64,000 nt of DNA. Origin: Ureibacillus sp. FSL W7-1570 (lineage in GTDB: Bacteria > Bacillota > Bacilli > Bacillales_A > Planococcaceae). The DNA lies in assembly GCF_038593265.1 (NCBI RefSeq), contig NZ_CP151979.1, positions 1,178,001 to 1,242,000 of the forward strand, written 5' to 3'. Below are positions 34,655 through 44,217 of this stretch, in pieces. Numbering within the stretch: position 1 is the stretch's first letter; each line of letters begins with the position of its first letter. Under the pieces are notes generated by a model, which was given only the letters and a program-made list of their open reading frames with translations, was not told the origin of the DNA and did no database searches. The position numbers were made by a program, and so were the translations under genes.

Positions 34655-36250
34655 ATGATGAGGAAGACAGATATTGTCATTATCGGTAGCGGTGCGAGCG
34701 CCCTTCAGACAGCGAAAATCCTCGCAGAAAAATTTCAGGTGGATATCGTGACAAAAAACCATCTGAAAAACGGGAGCTCATACAAAGCCCAAGGAGGAAT
34801 CGCTGCAGTTACAAGTGATGAAGACAGCATCCAATTGCACGTGCAAGACACGCTCTCAGCAGGTGTTTATCACCATCAGCCAGACAATGTTCATACATTG
34901 GTGGAAGAAGGAAAGAAAACGGTTCATCAATTGATCAAAGAAAATTTTCAAGCGGATCGGGCTTTGGACGGTTCGATTTCCCTGGGGCTTGAAGGAGCCC
35001 ACAGCAGACCGAGAATCATTCATGCCGGCGGAGATGCGACAGGACAAGCTCTCGTAAACTATTTGCTAGATTTATTGGCTGAAAAGGTGACAATCCATGA
35101 ATACGAACTCGCTTATGAACTGTTATTGAATGAGGATAGCGAATGTATCGGTGTCAAAACAAAATCCAAAGAAGGAAAAACGACAACCTATTTGGCCTCC
35201 TATGTCATTATTGCAACAGGCGGCGCAGGGGCATTGTATGAATATACTTCCAATTGCCCCGACAGCTTTGGCGACGGGATTGCCCTTTCATACATCGCCG
35301 GAGCTGAAATCGCCGATATGGAATTTGTTCAATTCCATCCAAGCTTAATCTACAAGGACGGCCAAACCCATGGACTTGTCTCCGAAGCGGTGCGTGGCGC
35401 CGGCGGATTCTTTGCGGATGAAGAAGGAAATCGATTGATGGAAGGGGTTCATCCATTGGGGGATTTGGCCCCAAGACATGTTACCGCCTATGAAATGTAT
35501 AAACATCGTGCAAAAGGCCGGGAAGTTTATATCGACATATCAAATATAGAACACTTTGAAGAAAAGTTTCCAACAATCACAAACATTTGCAAAGAACAAG
35601 GCATTGATTTATCGAAACAACGCATTCCCATCGCGCCTGGAAGCCACTTCCTGATGGGGGGCATTATCAGTGACGTTTACGGCCGGACGAGCATCCCCAG
35701 ACTTCTTGCCGTCGGGGAAACGGCTTGTACAGGGGTGCACGGAGCCAATCGCCTGGCCAGCAATTCACTGCTTGAATGTATCACATTCGGAAAATTGATG
35801 GCGGAAAATCTGCTTTGCAACGGTACACGCCAACACAACTTTACGCGGATTTCCAATGAAAAGAAATTGGTGAATTTACCAACATTAATGGATCCAAAAA
35901 CTTTACAAAAAGAGATGTTCAGAAATGCAGGCATTGTAAGGGAGAAACAAGGCCTCTCGGAATTATTGGCAAAGCTGCCAAGTTACAGGGACATTGCAGC
36001 CGTTGATCTGGATGCAATGGACAGATCGGCCATTGAACAATTATTCATGCATATCACCGCCTCTTTAATCGTTCAAGGGGCATTAATCAGGGAAGAATCC
36101 CGCGGTTCCCATATCCGCAGCGATTTCCCTTCGATGAAAGAAGATTGGAACAATAAATGGATTGTTTTTAAACAAGGAAACTATCATGTGAGGGACGGAC
36201 TTTATGAACAACATCAAATTGCAGGAAATGTTGAAACAGTTTTTCAATGA
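34655..36250 (+). CDS. nadB: L-aspartate oxidase
   Basis: 531-residue FAD enzyme converting L-aspartate to iminoaspartate, first step of de novo NAD synthesis. It has the dinucleotide-binding N-terminus DIVIIGSGASALQTAKIL, the motif GSSYKAQGGIAAV, the active-site region HRAKGREVYIDIS and GVHGANRLASNSLLEC. Start ATG 34655 (or 34658) follows AGAAGG; the longer frame from 34580 has no SD. Overlaps nadC by 47 bases. Confidence 0.96.
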   Translation: MMRKTDIVIIGSGASALQTAKILAEKFQVDIVTKNHLKNGSSYKAQGGIAAVTSDEDSIQLHVQDTLSAGVYHHQPDNVHTLVEEGKKTVHQLIKENFQADRALDGSISLGLEGAHSRPRIIHAGGDATGQALVNYLLDLLAEKVTIHEYELAYELLLNEDSECIGVKTKSKEGKTTTYLASYVIIATGGAGALYEYTSNCPDSFGDGIALSYIAGAEIADMEFVQFHPSLIYKDGQTHGLVSEAVRGAGGFFADEEGNRLMEGVHPLGDLAPRHVTAYEMYKHRAKGREVYIDISNIEHFEEKFPTITNICKEQGIDLSKQRIPIAPGSHFLMGGIISDVYGRTSIPRLLAVGETACTGVHGANRLASNSLLECITFGKLMAENLLCNGTRQHNFTRISNEKKLVNLPTLMDPKTLQKEMFRNAGIVREKQGLSELLAKLPSYRDIAAVDLDAMDRSAIEQLFMHITASLIVQGALIREESRGSHIRSDFPSMKEDWNNKWIVFKQGNYHVRDGLYEQHQIAGNVETVFQ

Positions 36251-37049
36251 AGATATCGGTGACGGCGATCTTTCCAGTGAAACGATTTTTTCACCCAAAG
36301 ATCAAGGTTCATTTACATTTTACGCAAAGGAAGAAGGCGTCTTTTGCGGTGCGGAAGTGATTCAAACCGGTTTCAAAGTGCTCGACCCAACCCTTCAAAT
36401 TACCTTGCTGAAAGAGGATGGCGACGAACTTCAGAAAGGTGATCGGATCGCGGTCATCGAAGGTTCAATGCGCAGCCTCTTGAGCGGTGAACGGGTCATT
36501 TTAAATTTAATTCAACGGATGAGCGGCATCGCAACAAACGCAAGAAAAGCCGTTGAATTAACGAAAGGAACCAACGCGAAAATCTGTGACACCCGAAAGA
36601 CGGTGCCAGGCCTCCGCATGCTGGACAAATACGCTGTACGGACTGGCGGTGCCTATAACCATCGCAGCGGATTATATGATTGCATCATGCTGAAGGACAA
36701 TCATATCGCGCTCGCCGGGAGCATCACCAAAGCGGTCCAGCTGGCAAAATCGCGGATTGGCCATACGGTGAAAATCGAAGTGGAAATTGAAACGAAGGAA
36801 CAATTGCTTGAAGCCATTGAAGCCGGTGCCGACATCATCATGTTCGATAATCGCACCCCTGAAGAAATCAAGGCATGGCTTCCGCTTGTACCACGGCATA
36901 TTTCAACGGAAGCTTCCGGCGGCATTACGTTGGACAACTTGCGAAGCTATGCGGAATCCGGCGTGGAATGGATTTCCCTCGGTTCCCTTACCCATTCGGT
37001 AAAAGCTTTTGATATCAGCGCATTAGTGAAAAGAAAGGACGTTGAATAA
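36204..37049 (+). CDS. nadC: Nicotinate-nucleotide pyrophosphorylase (carboxylating)
   Basis: 281-residue quinolinate phosphoribosyltransferase: [63 protein letters not shown] and the phosphate-binding [25 protein letters not shown]. Start ATG 36204 gives the family-typical N-terminus and overlaps the nadB 3' end; ATG 36228 would trim the family-typical helix. The stop overlaps the nadA start (TAATG). Confidence 0.97.
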   Translation: MNNIKLQEMLKQFFNEDIGDGDLSSETIFSPKDQGSFTFYAKEEGVFCGAEVIQTGFKVLDPTLQITLLKEDGDELQKGDRIAVIEGSMRSLLSGERVILNLIQRMSGIATNARKAVELTKGTNAKICDTRKTVPGLRMLDKYAVRTGGAYNHRSGLYDCIMLKDNHIALAGSITKAVQLAKSRIGHTVKIEVEIETKEQLLEAIEAGADIIMFDNRTPEEIKAWLPLVPRHISTEASGGITLDNLRSYAESGVEWISLGSLTHSVKAFDISALVKRKDVE

Positions 37050-38152
37050 TGGCATCAATCTGTACAATTCCGACATTCGGTATGTTACCTGAAAAATATC
37101 GTCACATGTCCCGTGAGGAAATGGAGCATCGGGTTCGGGAAATCAAGGAACAATTGGGCAGTGAATTATTTCTTCCTGCGCACCATTATCAAAAAGATGA
37201 AGTGATTCAATTCGCCGATGCAACGGGAGACTCCTTGCAATTGGCTCAAGCCGCGGCGAAAAATAAACAGGCAAAACATATTGTCTTTTGCGGCGTGCAC
37301 TTTATGGCGGAAACCGCAGACATGTTAACGACGGACGAGCAAATTGTTTACTTGCCGGATATGCGGGCCGGCTGTTCCATGGCGGATATGGCCAATATTT
37401 ACCAAACGGAAGAAGCTTGGGAAAAGCTGACATCCATTTTCGGAGATACCATCATTCCTTTAACCTACGTCAACTCAACGGCTGCCATTAAAGCATTTAC
37501 CGGCCGCAATGGCGGTGCTTGCGTCACATCGTCCAATGCCAAAAAAATGGTGGAATGGTCTTTTACACAAAAAGAACGGCTTTTCTTCTTGCCGGATCAG
37601 CATTTGGGGAGAAATACCGCCTATGATTTGGGCATTCCACTGGAGCAGATGGCCGTGTGGAATCCCATTTCCGGCGAACTGAAATATGAAGGAAATGTGC
37701 AAGACATTAAAGTCATTTTATGGGATGGCTATTGCTCCGTCCACCAGGGATTTACGGTGGAAAATGTCCGGGAAGTCCGGGAAAACTATCCGGATATGAA
37801 AGTGATTGTCCATCCTGAATGCTCCTTTGAAGTGGTGCAGGCGGCAGACCTTTCCGGTTCCACAAAATATATTGTGGAGACAATCAAAAATGCTCCATCC
37901 GGCTCAAGCTGGGCCATTGGAACTGAGATGAACCTGGTGAAACGCATCATTGCGGAACATCCGGACAAACACATTATTTGCCTGAATGAAAACATGTGCC
38001 CATGTTTGACAATGAACCGGATAGACTTGCCGCATCTTCTTTGGGCTTTGGAAATCATCGTCAATGGCGAACAGGGAAATGTCATCAAAGTGGATCCTGA
38101 AACGACAAAAGAAGCCTTGTTGGCGTTGGACCGCATGTTGCAATTGGCATAA
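37049..38152 (+). CDS. nadA: Quinolinate synthase
   Basis: 367-residue [4Fe-4S] enzyme condensing iminoaspartate with dihydroxyacetone phosphate. Conserved [22 protein letters not shown], cluster cysteines in [11 protein letters not shown] (Cys 109), VHPECSFEV and [11 protein letters not shown], and [12 protein letters not shown]. Third gene of the nadBCA operon; its cluster explains the nearby cysteine desulfurase. Confidence 0.97.
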   Translation: MASICTIPTFGMLPEKYRHMSREEMEHRVREIKEQLGSELFLPAHHYQKDEVIQFADATGDSLQLAQAAAKNKQAKHIVFCGVHFMAETADMLTTDEQIVYLPDMRAGCSMADMANIYQTEEAWEKLTSIFGDTIIPLTYVNSTAAIKAFTGRNGGACVTSSNAKKMVEWSFTQKERLFFLPDQHLGRNTAYDLGIPLEQMAVWNPISGELKYEGNVQDIKVILWDGYCSVHQGFTVENVREVRENYPDMKVIVHPECSFEVVQAADLSGSTKYIVETIKNAPSGSSWAIGTEMNLVKRIIAEHPDKHIICLNENMCPCLTMNRIDLPHLLWALEIIVNGEQGNVIKVDPETTKEALLALDRMLQLA

Positions 38153-38230
38153 GCGGATGAAAGTTTTTGAGAAAATCAGCGCATAATTTCTTCGAGTGGA
38201 AACAAACTACTACTCGAGGAGGCGAATGGT

Positions 38231-38440
38231 ATGGACTTTCAAATCAGAGCAGCCATTACTTCCAATGTCAAAGGGGACAGTCCGGAAGAATTCCGGGAAA
38301 CGATCCAAGATGCCATTGCCCGAGGCGATGAACATCTTCTTCCAGGACTTGGCGTCTTTTTGGAAAAGTGGTGGCAAAATACAAGTGAAGAAGAACAATC
38401 GAAATTTACGGAAACATTATCAAAAGTGTTTCAACATTAA
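38231..38440 (+). CDS. sspI: Small acid-soluble spore protein I
   Basis: 69 residues: MDFQIRAAITSNVKGDSPEEFRETI...DEHLLPGLGVFLEKWWQ, the characteristic SspI sequence, a minor forespore-expressed protein. Strong SD GAGGAGG upstream. A CATAATT (about 38181) resembles a sigma-G -10 element, but a matching -35 is not clear. Direct evidence that the organism sporulates. Confidence 0.95.
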   Translation: MDFQIRAAITSNVKGDSPEEFRETIQDAIARGDEHLLPGLGVFLEKWWQNTSEEEQSKFTETLSKVFQH

Positions 38441-38472
38441 GGGCTGGAGAACGTTCTCCAAGCCCTTTTTAT
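38439..38472. terminator. Bidirectional terminator between sspI and the MarR gene
   Basis: Arms AAGGGCT-GGAGAAC and GTTCTCC-AAGCCCTT with a small bulge, then TTTTTAT. It sits between the convergent genes. Confidence 0.8.
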
Positions 38473-38876
38473 ATTCCCCATTCCATCTTTAAGATTTCCT
38501 TGATCCTTTTTACATTCATTTCCCCAATTTCTTCTTCGATCATATTTTCCAATTCTTTTTTCAAGGCGAGATGTTTTTCAAAACACGCCTCCCCCAATTT
38601 GGTCAGTTCAATGGATTTATCCCGCAAATTGAATTTTTTTGTTTCCACCAATCCCTTTTCTTCCAATTGCTTGATAAATTTATGAACTGCTTGTCTTGTA
38701 AACGGAACCTGTTTCGCCACATGGGAAATCAACGGTTGATTCTTGTACACCTTCTCCAAAATGGAAAACTCCGAATGGGTGATATGAACGCCGCTGATGG
38801 CCTGCCATTTTTCTTCCTTTATTTTTTTCAACAATACGGATTTTTCATGAAGTAAATCAATCAACAAATCCCCCAT
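38469..38876 (-). CDS. MarR-family transcriptional regulator
   Basis: 135 residues with a MarR winged helix: THSEFSILEKVYKNQPLISHVAKQVPFTRQAVHKFIKQLEEKGLVETKKFNLRDKSIELTKLG. ATG 38876 follows GTGGGGTG; the upstream in-frame TTG 38900 lacks an SD. Target genes are unknown. It faces the SLH protein gene divergently, so it might regulate that gene. Confidence 0.88.
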   Translation of the reverse strand: MGDLLIDLLHEKSVLLKKIKEEKWQAISGVHITHSEFSILEKVYKNQPLISHVAKQVPFTRQAVHKFIKQLEEKGLVETKKFNLRDKSIELTKLGEACFEKHLALKKELENMIEEEIGEMNVKRIKEILKMEWGI

Positions 38877-39068
38877 ACTCACACCCCACTGTTCACTCAA
38901 AATGGTGGAATATACTTACAAACCATGTAATTTCTATATCTATATCATAACGGAATGAAACTTTTTCGTCATTTACCAAAAAAATGAGAAAGTTTATACT
39001 ACAAATATGGAAACCGCAAAAGTTCACCATTTGCGCATCTAAGAAAAGGATTAAAGGAGGGAAAGAAA

Positions 39069-40173
39069 ATGGGAAGAACGTTCAATTGGAAACGTGTTTT
39101 GTTCAATAGTATGCTCATCTGTTTTTTTTTTTTTTTTCATGAAAGGAAATGTGGCACAAGCCGCCACTTTCACGGATGTGCCTGATAGCCATCCATCGGC
39201 GGTGGAAATCAATTTTTTGGCGGAAACAGGGATTATTAAGGGGTATTCAGACAAAACTTTCAAGCCTTCAAACAACGTGACAAATTCCCAAGTTGCATTA
39301 ATGATTTCAAGAGCTTTGCAACTGGATCTGAACAACCGGCCTAATCCGGGATTCAAGGATTTGACGAAAGTCGATCAGGAAACGTACAAAGCGATTGCTG
39401 CGGCAGTCGATGAAGGCATTTTCCCAAAAGGAACGAACTTCAGACCATTTGAGCCCATCACACGCGGCGAAATGGCCCAAGTTTTAGTGAATGCCTTTTC
39501 TCTCAAAGGCTCCAGCAACCAACAATTTAAAGATGTACCGAAAAACCATAAACATTATCAAGCGATAGCCGCTCTTTCGGCCAATAACATTACAACGGGA
39601 TACGAAGATGGCACCTTTAAACCTTCCCAACCACTTACCCGTGCCCATTTTTCCACTTTCATGTCCCGTGTTCTTGAACCGGATTTTATACCGGTAAAAA
39701 GCGGGTTTGGCTACAATAAAAATTATCAATACATATATGAATTGTATGAAGGTTATACGAGCCGGGAATACTTCACATATTTGTCATCGGACGTCCAAGG
39801 GGATTGGTGGTATGTTTCCGATGATTACAATCAGGGGATCCAATATGTGAACAGCATTGGCAAGGACGGTTTCACTTTTAAAGGGTTCCTGGCAAATGAT
39901 GAAATATTGACGGACTTTCATATCCCATATCCCGTAAAACTCGGGACAAGCTGGTCATTTTCCATGAAGAAAGGGCTTAAACCGGTAACCTATGCGGTGA
40001 CAAGCATGTCCGAAACCGTAACGACCCCTGCAGGCACTTTTAATCATTTAATGGAAATTGTCAGTTCCGACGGCTTCCAATATTATTATTCAAAAGACTA
40101 TGGCCATATTTGCACGAAGGATTTGAGAACTAATTCAGTTGTCTATCAGTTAGTCCAATTAAAGAAAAAATGA
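39069..40173 (+). CDS. SLH-domain surface protein with a 16-T run shifting its signal peptide out of frame
   Basis: AAAGGAGG (39053-39060) and ATG 39069 open a signal peptide MGRTFNWKRVLFNSMLIC that runs into 16 consecutive T (39122-39137). In this assembly the frame then ends at a stop 14 codons after the T run. One fewer T (or two more) would join the next frame, FFFFMKGNVAQA|ATFTDVPDSHPS, giving a signal peptide with an AQA cleavage site. The mature part has three S-layer homology repeats (about 39170-39690: FTDVPDSHPSAVEIN..., FKDLTKVDQETYKAI..., FKDVPKNHKHYQAIA...) and a C-terminal domain of about 150 residues. SLH repeats anchor proteins to pyruvylated wall polymers. Either a phase-variable gene or a homopolymer sequencing error. 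Confidence 0.8.
39122..39137 (+). repeat. Poly-T tract of 16 in the signal-peptide codons
   Basis: Uninterrupted run of 16 T encoding the hydrophobic Phe core of the signal peptide. Length decides the reading frame of the SLH gene. Confidence 0.85.
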
Positions 40174-40191
40174 AAATGGCATGCATGAAAA

Positions 40192-40228
40192 AAGGCAATC
40201 CAGCGCCTCCTGGATTGCCTTGATTTTA
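40192..40228 (+). terminator. Terminator of the SLH gene
   Basis: 12-bp stem AAGGCAATCCAG/CTGGATTGCCTT, 6-base loop, then GATTTTAT. Confidence 0.85.
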
Positions 40229-40318
40229 TATTATGAGCGATGCTTCATTCCACCCTGAACTCGGCATCGAATATAAACTTAATTCACCTATGCCTGTAAA
40301 AAGGCCTTTTGCGCTTTC

Positions 40319-40432
40319 CCCTATCGCTTCGCTTTCGGGGCAGAGCATATATATTTTCCTTTTTTACTTCATTATGCAAGTAAAGATAATAGCACTGCTT
40401 TCTGTGCATGAAGTCGGTTTTCCGCTTGCCCC
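40319..40432 (-). repeat. Displaced duplicate of the argF 3' tail plus its downstream hairpin
   Basis: 40372-40429 (minus strand) re-encodes the last 18 residues of Arg[19 protein letters not shown], including the stop. It uses different synonymous codons from the real argF end at 40483-40540. A hairpin-forming segment around TGCCCC...GGGGCA follows each copy. Copies are offset by about 111 bases. Confidence 0.8.
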
Positions 40433-40482
40433 TGCCGCTTACGCTTTCGGGGCAGAGCATATTAGATGTCCTTACTCATTAA

Positions 40483-41451
40483 TTATGCAAGTAATGATAG
40501 AAGCACTGCTTTCTGTGCATGAAGTCGGTTTTCCGCTTGCTCGAAGACGTATGAGTTTGGACCGTCGATTACGGATGTTGCCACTTCTTCTTCACGATGG
40601 GCTGGCAAGCAATGCAAGAACATGAAATCAGGTTTTGCATGAGCCACCAATTCATCGTTAATTTGATAGCCTTGGAAGTCTTTTAAGCGTTGAGCCGCTT
40701 CCTCTTCTTGACCCATGCTAGTCCATACGTCTGTATACACTACATCCGCGTCTTTCACAGCTTCTATCGGATCATTAGTGATCGTGATGGTGCTGCCGTT
40801 CTTCTCCGCAATCGCCTGAGCCTTTTTCATGATTTCAGCATCCGGCTCATAACCTTTCGGAGTGGCTACCGCAATATCCATTCCAACGTGGGCAGCCGCC
40901 ACGACAAGTGAATGGGCAACATTGTTTCCATCGCCGACATAAGCTGTTTTTAATCCTTTAAATGTTCCTTTATTTTCAATGATCGTTTCAAGATCGGCCA
41001 ACGCTTGGCATGGATGATATAAATCTGTTAATCCATTAATCACTGGAATGGTTGCATACTCTGCTAATTCCTCTACCATTTTATGTGAATTGGCGCGGAT
41101 CATAACTCCATCTAAATAACCGGATAAAACAAGACCTGTATCTGAAATCGGTTCACCGCGGCCAAGCTGCATATCTCTTGCATGCAGGAAAATCGCTTTT
41201 CCGCCTAATTGATGCATCCCCACTTCAAAGGAAATGCGTGTACGTGTGGAGTTTTTCTCGAAAATCATTCCAAGCACTTTTCCATCTAAAAGTTTTGGAC
41301 ATTTGCCATTTTTCGTTACTTTTTTCATTTTTGTTGCAAGGCTAAGCAACTCTTGCACTTCTTCACTTGTATAATCAAGCAGCGTTAACAAATCTTTGCC
41401 CTTTAAACTTGAAACGGGCTTTAGCTGCACTTCTTCCAACAATTTCATCAA
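40483..41451 (-). CDS. argF: Ornithine carbamoyltransferase
   Basis: About 322 residues. Carbamoyl-phosphate motif STRTR (in [14 protein letters not shown]), [12 protein letters not shown], and ornithine-side [13 protein letters not shown]. Makes citrulline in arginine synthesis. The start is TTG 41451 (10 bases after GGAG) or ATG 41448. A single-gene unit with a good sigma-A promoter and two ARG boxes, so repressed by ArgR/AhrC. No other arg gene is in the window. A diverged second copy of its last codons lies downstream. Confidence 0.97.
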   Translation of the reverse strand: MMKLLEEVQLKPVSSLKGKDLLTLLDYTSEEVQELLSLATKMKKVTKNGKCPKLLDGKVLGMIFEKNSTRTRISFEVGMHQLGGKAIFLHARDMQLGRGEPISDTGLVLSGYLDGVMIRANSHKMVEELAEYATIPVINGLTDLYHPCQALADLETIIENKGTFKGLKTAYVGDGNNVAHSLVVAAAHVGMDIAVATPKGYEPDAEIMKKAQAIAEKNGSTITITNDPIEAVKDADVVYTDVWTSMGQEEEAAQRLKDFQGYQINDELVAHAKPDFMFLHCLPAHREEEVATSVIDGPNSYVFEQAENRLHAQKAVLLSLLA

Positions 41452-41484
41452 TGAATTTCCGCTCCTTCTTTGTTAGATGTACCC

Positions 41485-41513
41485 ATTATACAATTGTATA
41501 TTTATAAAATCAA
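41485..41513 (-). promoter_or_regulatory. argF promoter
   Basis: Minus strand TTGATT (41508-41513), 17 bases, TATAAT (41485-41490). Confidence 0.8.
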
Positions 41514-41585
41514 GTGTATTTTTATTATTTTTTTCGCATTAAAAATTTAAAAATAATATTCAAAAACGATGAATAAAAATGCACC
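41511..41585. promoter_or_regulatory. ARG boxes (ArgR/AhrC operators) of argF
   Basis: GATGAATAAAAATGCACC (41568-41585) closely matches the Bacillus ARG box CATGAATAAAAATKCAAK. A second, inverted copy (AATAAAAATACACTTG, 41511-41526 on the minus strand) overlaps the -35 element. Confidence 0.7.
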
Positions 41586-41691
41586 TATATTTTAAATCTA
41601 ATGAATCATCCGTTATAAATATTCGTAACATTTTACTATTCTTTTCGGCAAAAATGATAGATTGTTTGCATAAAGATAACTTTGGCAATAA

Positions 41692-41716
41692 AAAAAGAGG
41701 GACTCAGCCCTCTCAT
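41692..41716 (-). terminator. Terminator of the M42 peptidase gene
   Basis: Stem AGAGGG/CCCTCT with 6-base loop and a minus-strand T-run, overlapping the stop codon region. Confidence 0.75.
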
Positions 41717-42792
41717 TCATACTTGATTTTATTCACCGCATCCCAATCGAGCCGCTTCACCACTTCCACCATCAATTTCACCGCATTTTCAAAGTCGTCC
41801 CGATGCAGGATGGATGCATGGGAATGAATATAACGGGTAGCAATGGTGATGGATAGGGTTGGCACACCGTTTCCTGTCAAATGCATGGAACCGGCATCTG
41901 TTCCTCCGCCTGGCATCGCGTCAAATTGATACGGAATGTTGTTTTCTTCCGCCACATCGATGACGAAATCGCGAAGCCCTTTATGGGAAACCATGGAAGC
42001 ATCGTAAATGATGATTTGCGGACCTGCTCCAAGTTTTGACATCGCTTCTTTCGGAGTGATGCCCGGTGTATCTCCTGCAATGCCTACATCCACCGCAAAA
42101 CCGATGTCCGGTTGAATTTTGAATGTGGACGTTTTCGCACCTCTTAATCCTACTTCCTCTTGCACATTGCCGACACCATAGACAATGTTTGGATGATTTT
42201 CGTTTTTCAACCGCTTCAACACTTCGATGGCAATGGCGCAGCCAATGCGGTTGTCCCACGCTTTTGCAAGAAGCATTTTTTCATTTTTCATCACATTGAA
42301 TTCAAAATATGGCGTAATCATATCACTAGGGCGGATTCCCCAACTTTCCGCCTCTTCTTTGGAAGTGGCGCCCACATCGATGAACATATCTTTGATATCA
42401 ACGGTTTTTTTGCGTTGTTCCTGCGGCAAAATATGAGGCGGTTTTGAACCGATGACACCGATGATTTCCTCACCTGAACGGGTCGTGATCGTCACCCGCT
42501 GTGAAAGCATGACGTGTGCCCACCAACCGCCGACCGTTTGGAATTTAATGAAGCCTTTGTCATCAATTTGTGTCACCATGAAACCCACTTCATCCAAGTG
42601 GCCGGCAATCATAATTTTCGGACCCTTTTCATCGCCCCGTTTTTCCGCAATCAAACTTCCCAAATTGTCATACTCGATTTTATCCGCAAAAGGCTCGATA
42701 TATTTTTTCATGACCTCTCTCGGCGCTTTCTCGTTTCCTGCGATGCCGTTTGCGTCTGTCAAATCCTTTAGCATTTGCAATGTTTCATCCAT
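41713..42792 (-). CDS. M42-family metallo-aminopeptidase (YsdC-like)
   Basis: 359 residues with the M42 metal ligands: AGHLDEVG (His/Asp), AWDNRIGC (bridging Asp), [15 protein letters not shown] (catalytic Glu pair), VDVG (Asp) and a C-terminal [12 protein letters not shown] (His). Cytosolic dodecameric aminopeptidases/endoglucanase-like proteins; substrates are short peptides. Downstream of the dUTPase gene, near ysdA/ysdB as in Bacillus. Confidence 0.94.
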   Translation of the reverse strand: MDETLQMLKDLTDANGIAGNEKAPREVMKKYIEPFADKIEYDNLGSLIAEKRGDEKGPKIMIAGHLDEVGFMVTQIDDKGFIKFQTVGGWWAHVMLSQRVTITTRSGEEIIGVIGSKPPHILPQEQRKKTVDIKDMFIDVGATSKEEAESWGIRPSDMITPYFEFNVMKNEKMLLAKAWDNRIGCAIAIEVLKRLKNENHPNIVYGVGNVQEEVGLRGAKTSTFKIQPDIGFAVDVGIAGDTPGITPKEAMSKLGAGPQIIIYDASMVSHKGLRDFVIDVAEENNIPYQFDAMPGGGTDAGSMHLTGNGVPTLSITIATRYIHSHASILHRDDFENAVKLMVEVVKRLDWDAVNKIKYE

Positions 42793-42807
42793 TTTTATTG
42801 ATCCTCC

Positions 42808-43290
42808 TTAATATCCATTGCGTTGCCGCTCGTAATTTTTCTCATTTTTCTCAATGTATGCCTGAATGATATCATCCAATGTAAAACCTAAATTATAAGC
42901 GAGCACACTGTAATATTCCCATACTTTCAAATAATGATCCTCAGACGGATCGTGAATAAACGACAAAATCGCCTCTTGCGTTTTCAAAAACCATGTCGTC
43001 AGGTTTTCCTTTTTCTTCATTTCCGGCCACGCATTCAACCGGTATCCTTTTTCATTTCCTAAGGAAAGAAGAAAATGGATGGAATCCACGAATTCTTCCA
43101 ACAACACTTCCCGTTCGGAAGGACCTTTTGTGCTCCAATATTTAAAACAGCGGGTTTCATTTGCCAACTCCGCAAGTTCTATCGTTAACGCCAACCCTTT
43201 TTCCAGAAATACATCCCGGTCGATGTGCTGGTTCTGTTGAATAAACGAATCCAATTGTGCTTGCATGTTAAACAGTTCTTGAAATTCCAT
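42808..43290 (-). CDS. Dimeric all-alpha dUTPase
   Basis: 160 residues of the dUTPase_2/MazG-like fold: LALTIELAELANETRCFKYW and LLEEFVDSIHFLLSLG supply the Mg-binding Glu/Asp helices, and the C-terminus has YIEKNEKNYERQRNGY. Hydrolyses dUTP to dUMP, keeping uracil out of DNA. Overlapping operon context with the M42 peptidase (15-base gap). Confidence 0.9.
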   Translation of the reverse strand: MEFQELFNMQAQLDSFIQQNQHIDRDVFLEKGLALTIELAELANETRCFKYWSTKGPSEREVLLEEFVDSIHFLLSLGNEKGYRLNAWPEMKKKENLTTWFLKTQEAILSFIHDPSEDHYLKVWEYYSVLAYNLGFTLDDIIQAYIEKNEKNYERQRNGY

Positions 43291-43319
43291 GAATATTATC
43301 CCTCATTTTCTATAAAAAA

Positions 43320-43348
43320 TGAAACTAATTTTCTACCTTAATCGTATA
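43320..43348 (+). promoter_or_regulatory. Sigma-W promoter of ysdB
   Basis: TGAAAC (43320-43325), 17 bases, CGTATA (43343-43348), matching the envelope-stress sigma-W consensus TGAAAC-N16/17-CGTA. Confidence 0.75.
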
Positions 43349-43383
43349 GGATATGATACCTTTTATACAAGGGGGAACTTTTT

Positions 43384-43773
43384 ATGGCGCTTCTTTTGCG
43401 TATTATTGTCTTTATCGTCATTATTTATTTATTTTATAAAGCTTTTCGCTATTTGACAGATCCGAAAAGAAAATTGGATGAAGCCTATGAAAAGGGACAA
43501 TACTACTTTTATGATGATGTAAAAAATGTGAGAAAAAACTTCTTTATTTCTTATAAAGGCGCTTTGTTTGAAGGGGAAAAATATTTGGGGACAACCGATG
43601 ACGCCTTTGAAGTGGTATCCATTTTTGTCTGGGTGCATGATCCGGCAAAGCTCCAAGGTTTGACAAAAGAAGATTTCAAATTTTTGGAGAAAGAAATTTT
43701 AATGAATTATCCGAAAGCGAAAATCAATTGGAAAAATCCTATTGAAAAATTGATGAAGGAAGAAGAGGAATAA
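43384..43773 (+). CDS. ysdB: Sigma-W pathway protein YsdB
   Basis: 129 residues: N-terminal membrane helix (LLLRIIVFIVIIYLFYKAFRYL) followed by DPKRKLDEAYEKGQYYFYDDVKNVRKNFFISYKGALFEGEKYLGTTDDAFEVV, the YsdB family signature. Role in the sigma-W cell-envelope response is known only genetically. SD AAGGGGG and ATG 43384. The sigma-W promoter upstream supports the identification. Confidence 0.9.
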   Translation: MALLLRIIVFIVIIYLFYKAFRYLTDPKRKLDEAYEKGQYYFYDDVKNVRKNFFISYKGALFEGEKYLGTTDDAFEVVSIFVWVHDPAKLQGLTKEDFKFLEKEILMNYPKAKINWKNPIEKLMKEEEE

Positions 43774-43810
43774 ACTGCCCATCCGTTCTGAAAAAAGCTC
43801 CTGCATTGAC

Positions 43811-43862
43811 TTCAAGCGGCTTATGCTCTATGAACAATATTTTAGAGCATAAGCCGCTTGAA
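43811..43862. repeat. 20-bp perfect inverted repeat without T-tract
   Basis: Arms 43811-43830 and 43843-43862 pair perfectly around a 12-base loop. Lies between the convergent ysdB and ysdA genes, but neither strand has a T-run next to the stem. Confidence 0.75.
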
Positions 43863-43887
43863 CGTTGGTGAAAGTGTATTGTCTAAT

Positions 43888-44151
43888 TCACTTATAGAGA
43901 TAGATTAGGAAGAAAATTTGCAATGCAGCAAGCAATGGCAGTCCAAAGGCAAAGATGGCATGTCTCGTTTTATGGCGGAATAAAACCATTGCGATCAATC
44001 CACCGCAAGCGCCGCCAATGATTGCCACCGATAATAATGTTTTTTCGGAAATCCGCCATTTCCCATGTTTTGCCCTCGATTTATCAATTCCCATCAATGC
44101 AAAACAAATCGCAGATACGATGATTATGTACACAGCAATGATTTCATTCAT
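43888..44151 (-). CDS. ysdA: DUF1294 family membrane protein (YsdA)
   Basis: 87 residues with three membrane helices and the family motif MGIDKSRAKHGKWRISEKTLL. ATG 44151 follows AAGGAGAAGG; the longer frame (from 44214) overlaps the rplT terminator and is not real. Function unknown. Located after rplT as in Bacillus. Confidence 0.9.
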   Translation of the reverse strand: MNEIIAVYIIIVSAICFALMGIDKSRAKHGKWRISEKTLLSVAIIGGACGGLIAMVLFRHKTRHAIFAFGLPLLAALQIFFLIYLYK

Positions 44152-44165
44152 TTTCCTTCTCCTTA

Positions 44166-44205
44166 AAAGAAAAAAGCTGATAGGAACTCCTATCAGCCTT
44201 TTAAG
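44166..44205 (-). terminator. Terminator of infC-rpmI-rplT
   Basis: Long stem around GCTGATAGGA/TCCTATCAGC with T-run on the minus strand, just after the rplT stop. Confidence 0.85.
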
Positions 44206-44217
44206 TTGTTTCAATGA

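Noticed and set aside
38158-38187. Sigma-G promoter for sspI
   Set aside because: A CATAATT fits the -10, but the nearest GNATR-like -35 (GGATG) is 22 bases away rather than 17-18, so I did not list it as a feature.
40233-40625. 130-residue plus-strand frame with internal repeats
   Set aside because: It is the reverse complement of the duplicated argF tail and hairpins; the internal repeat arises from that duplication.
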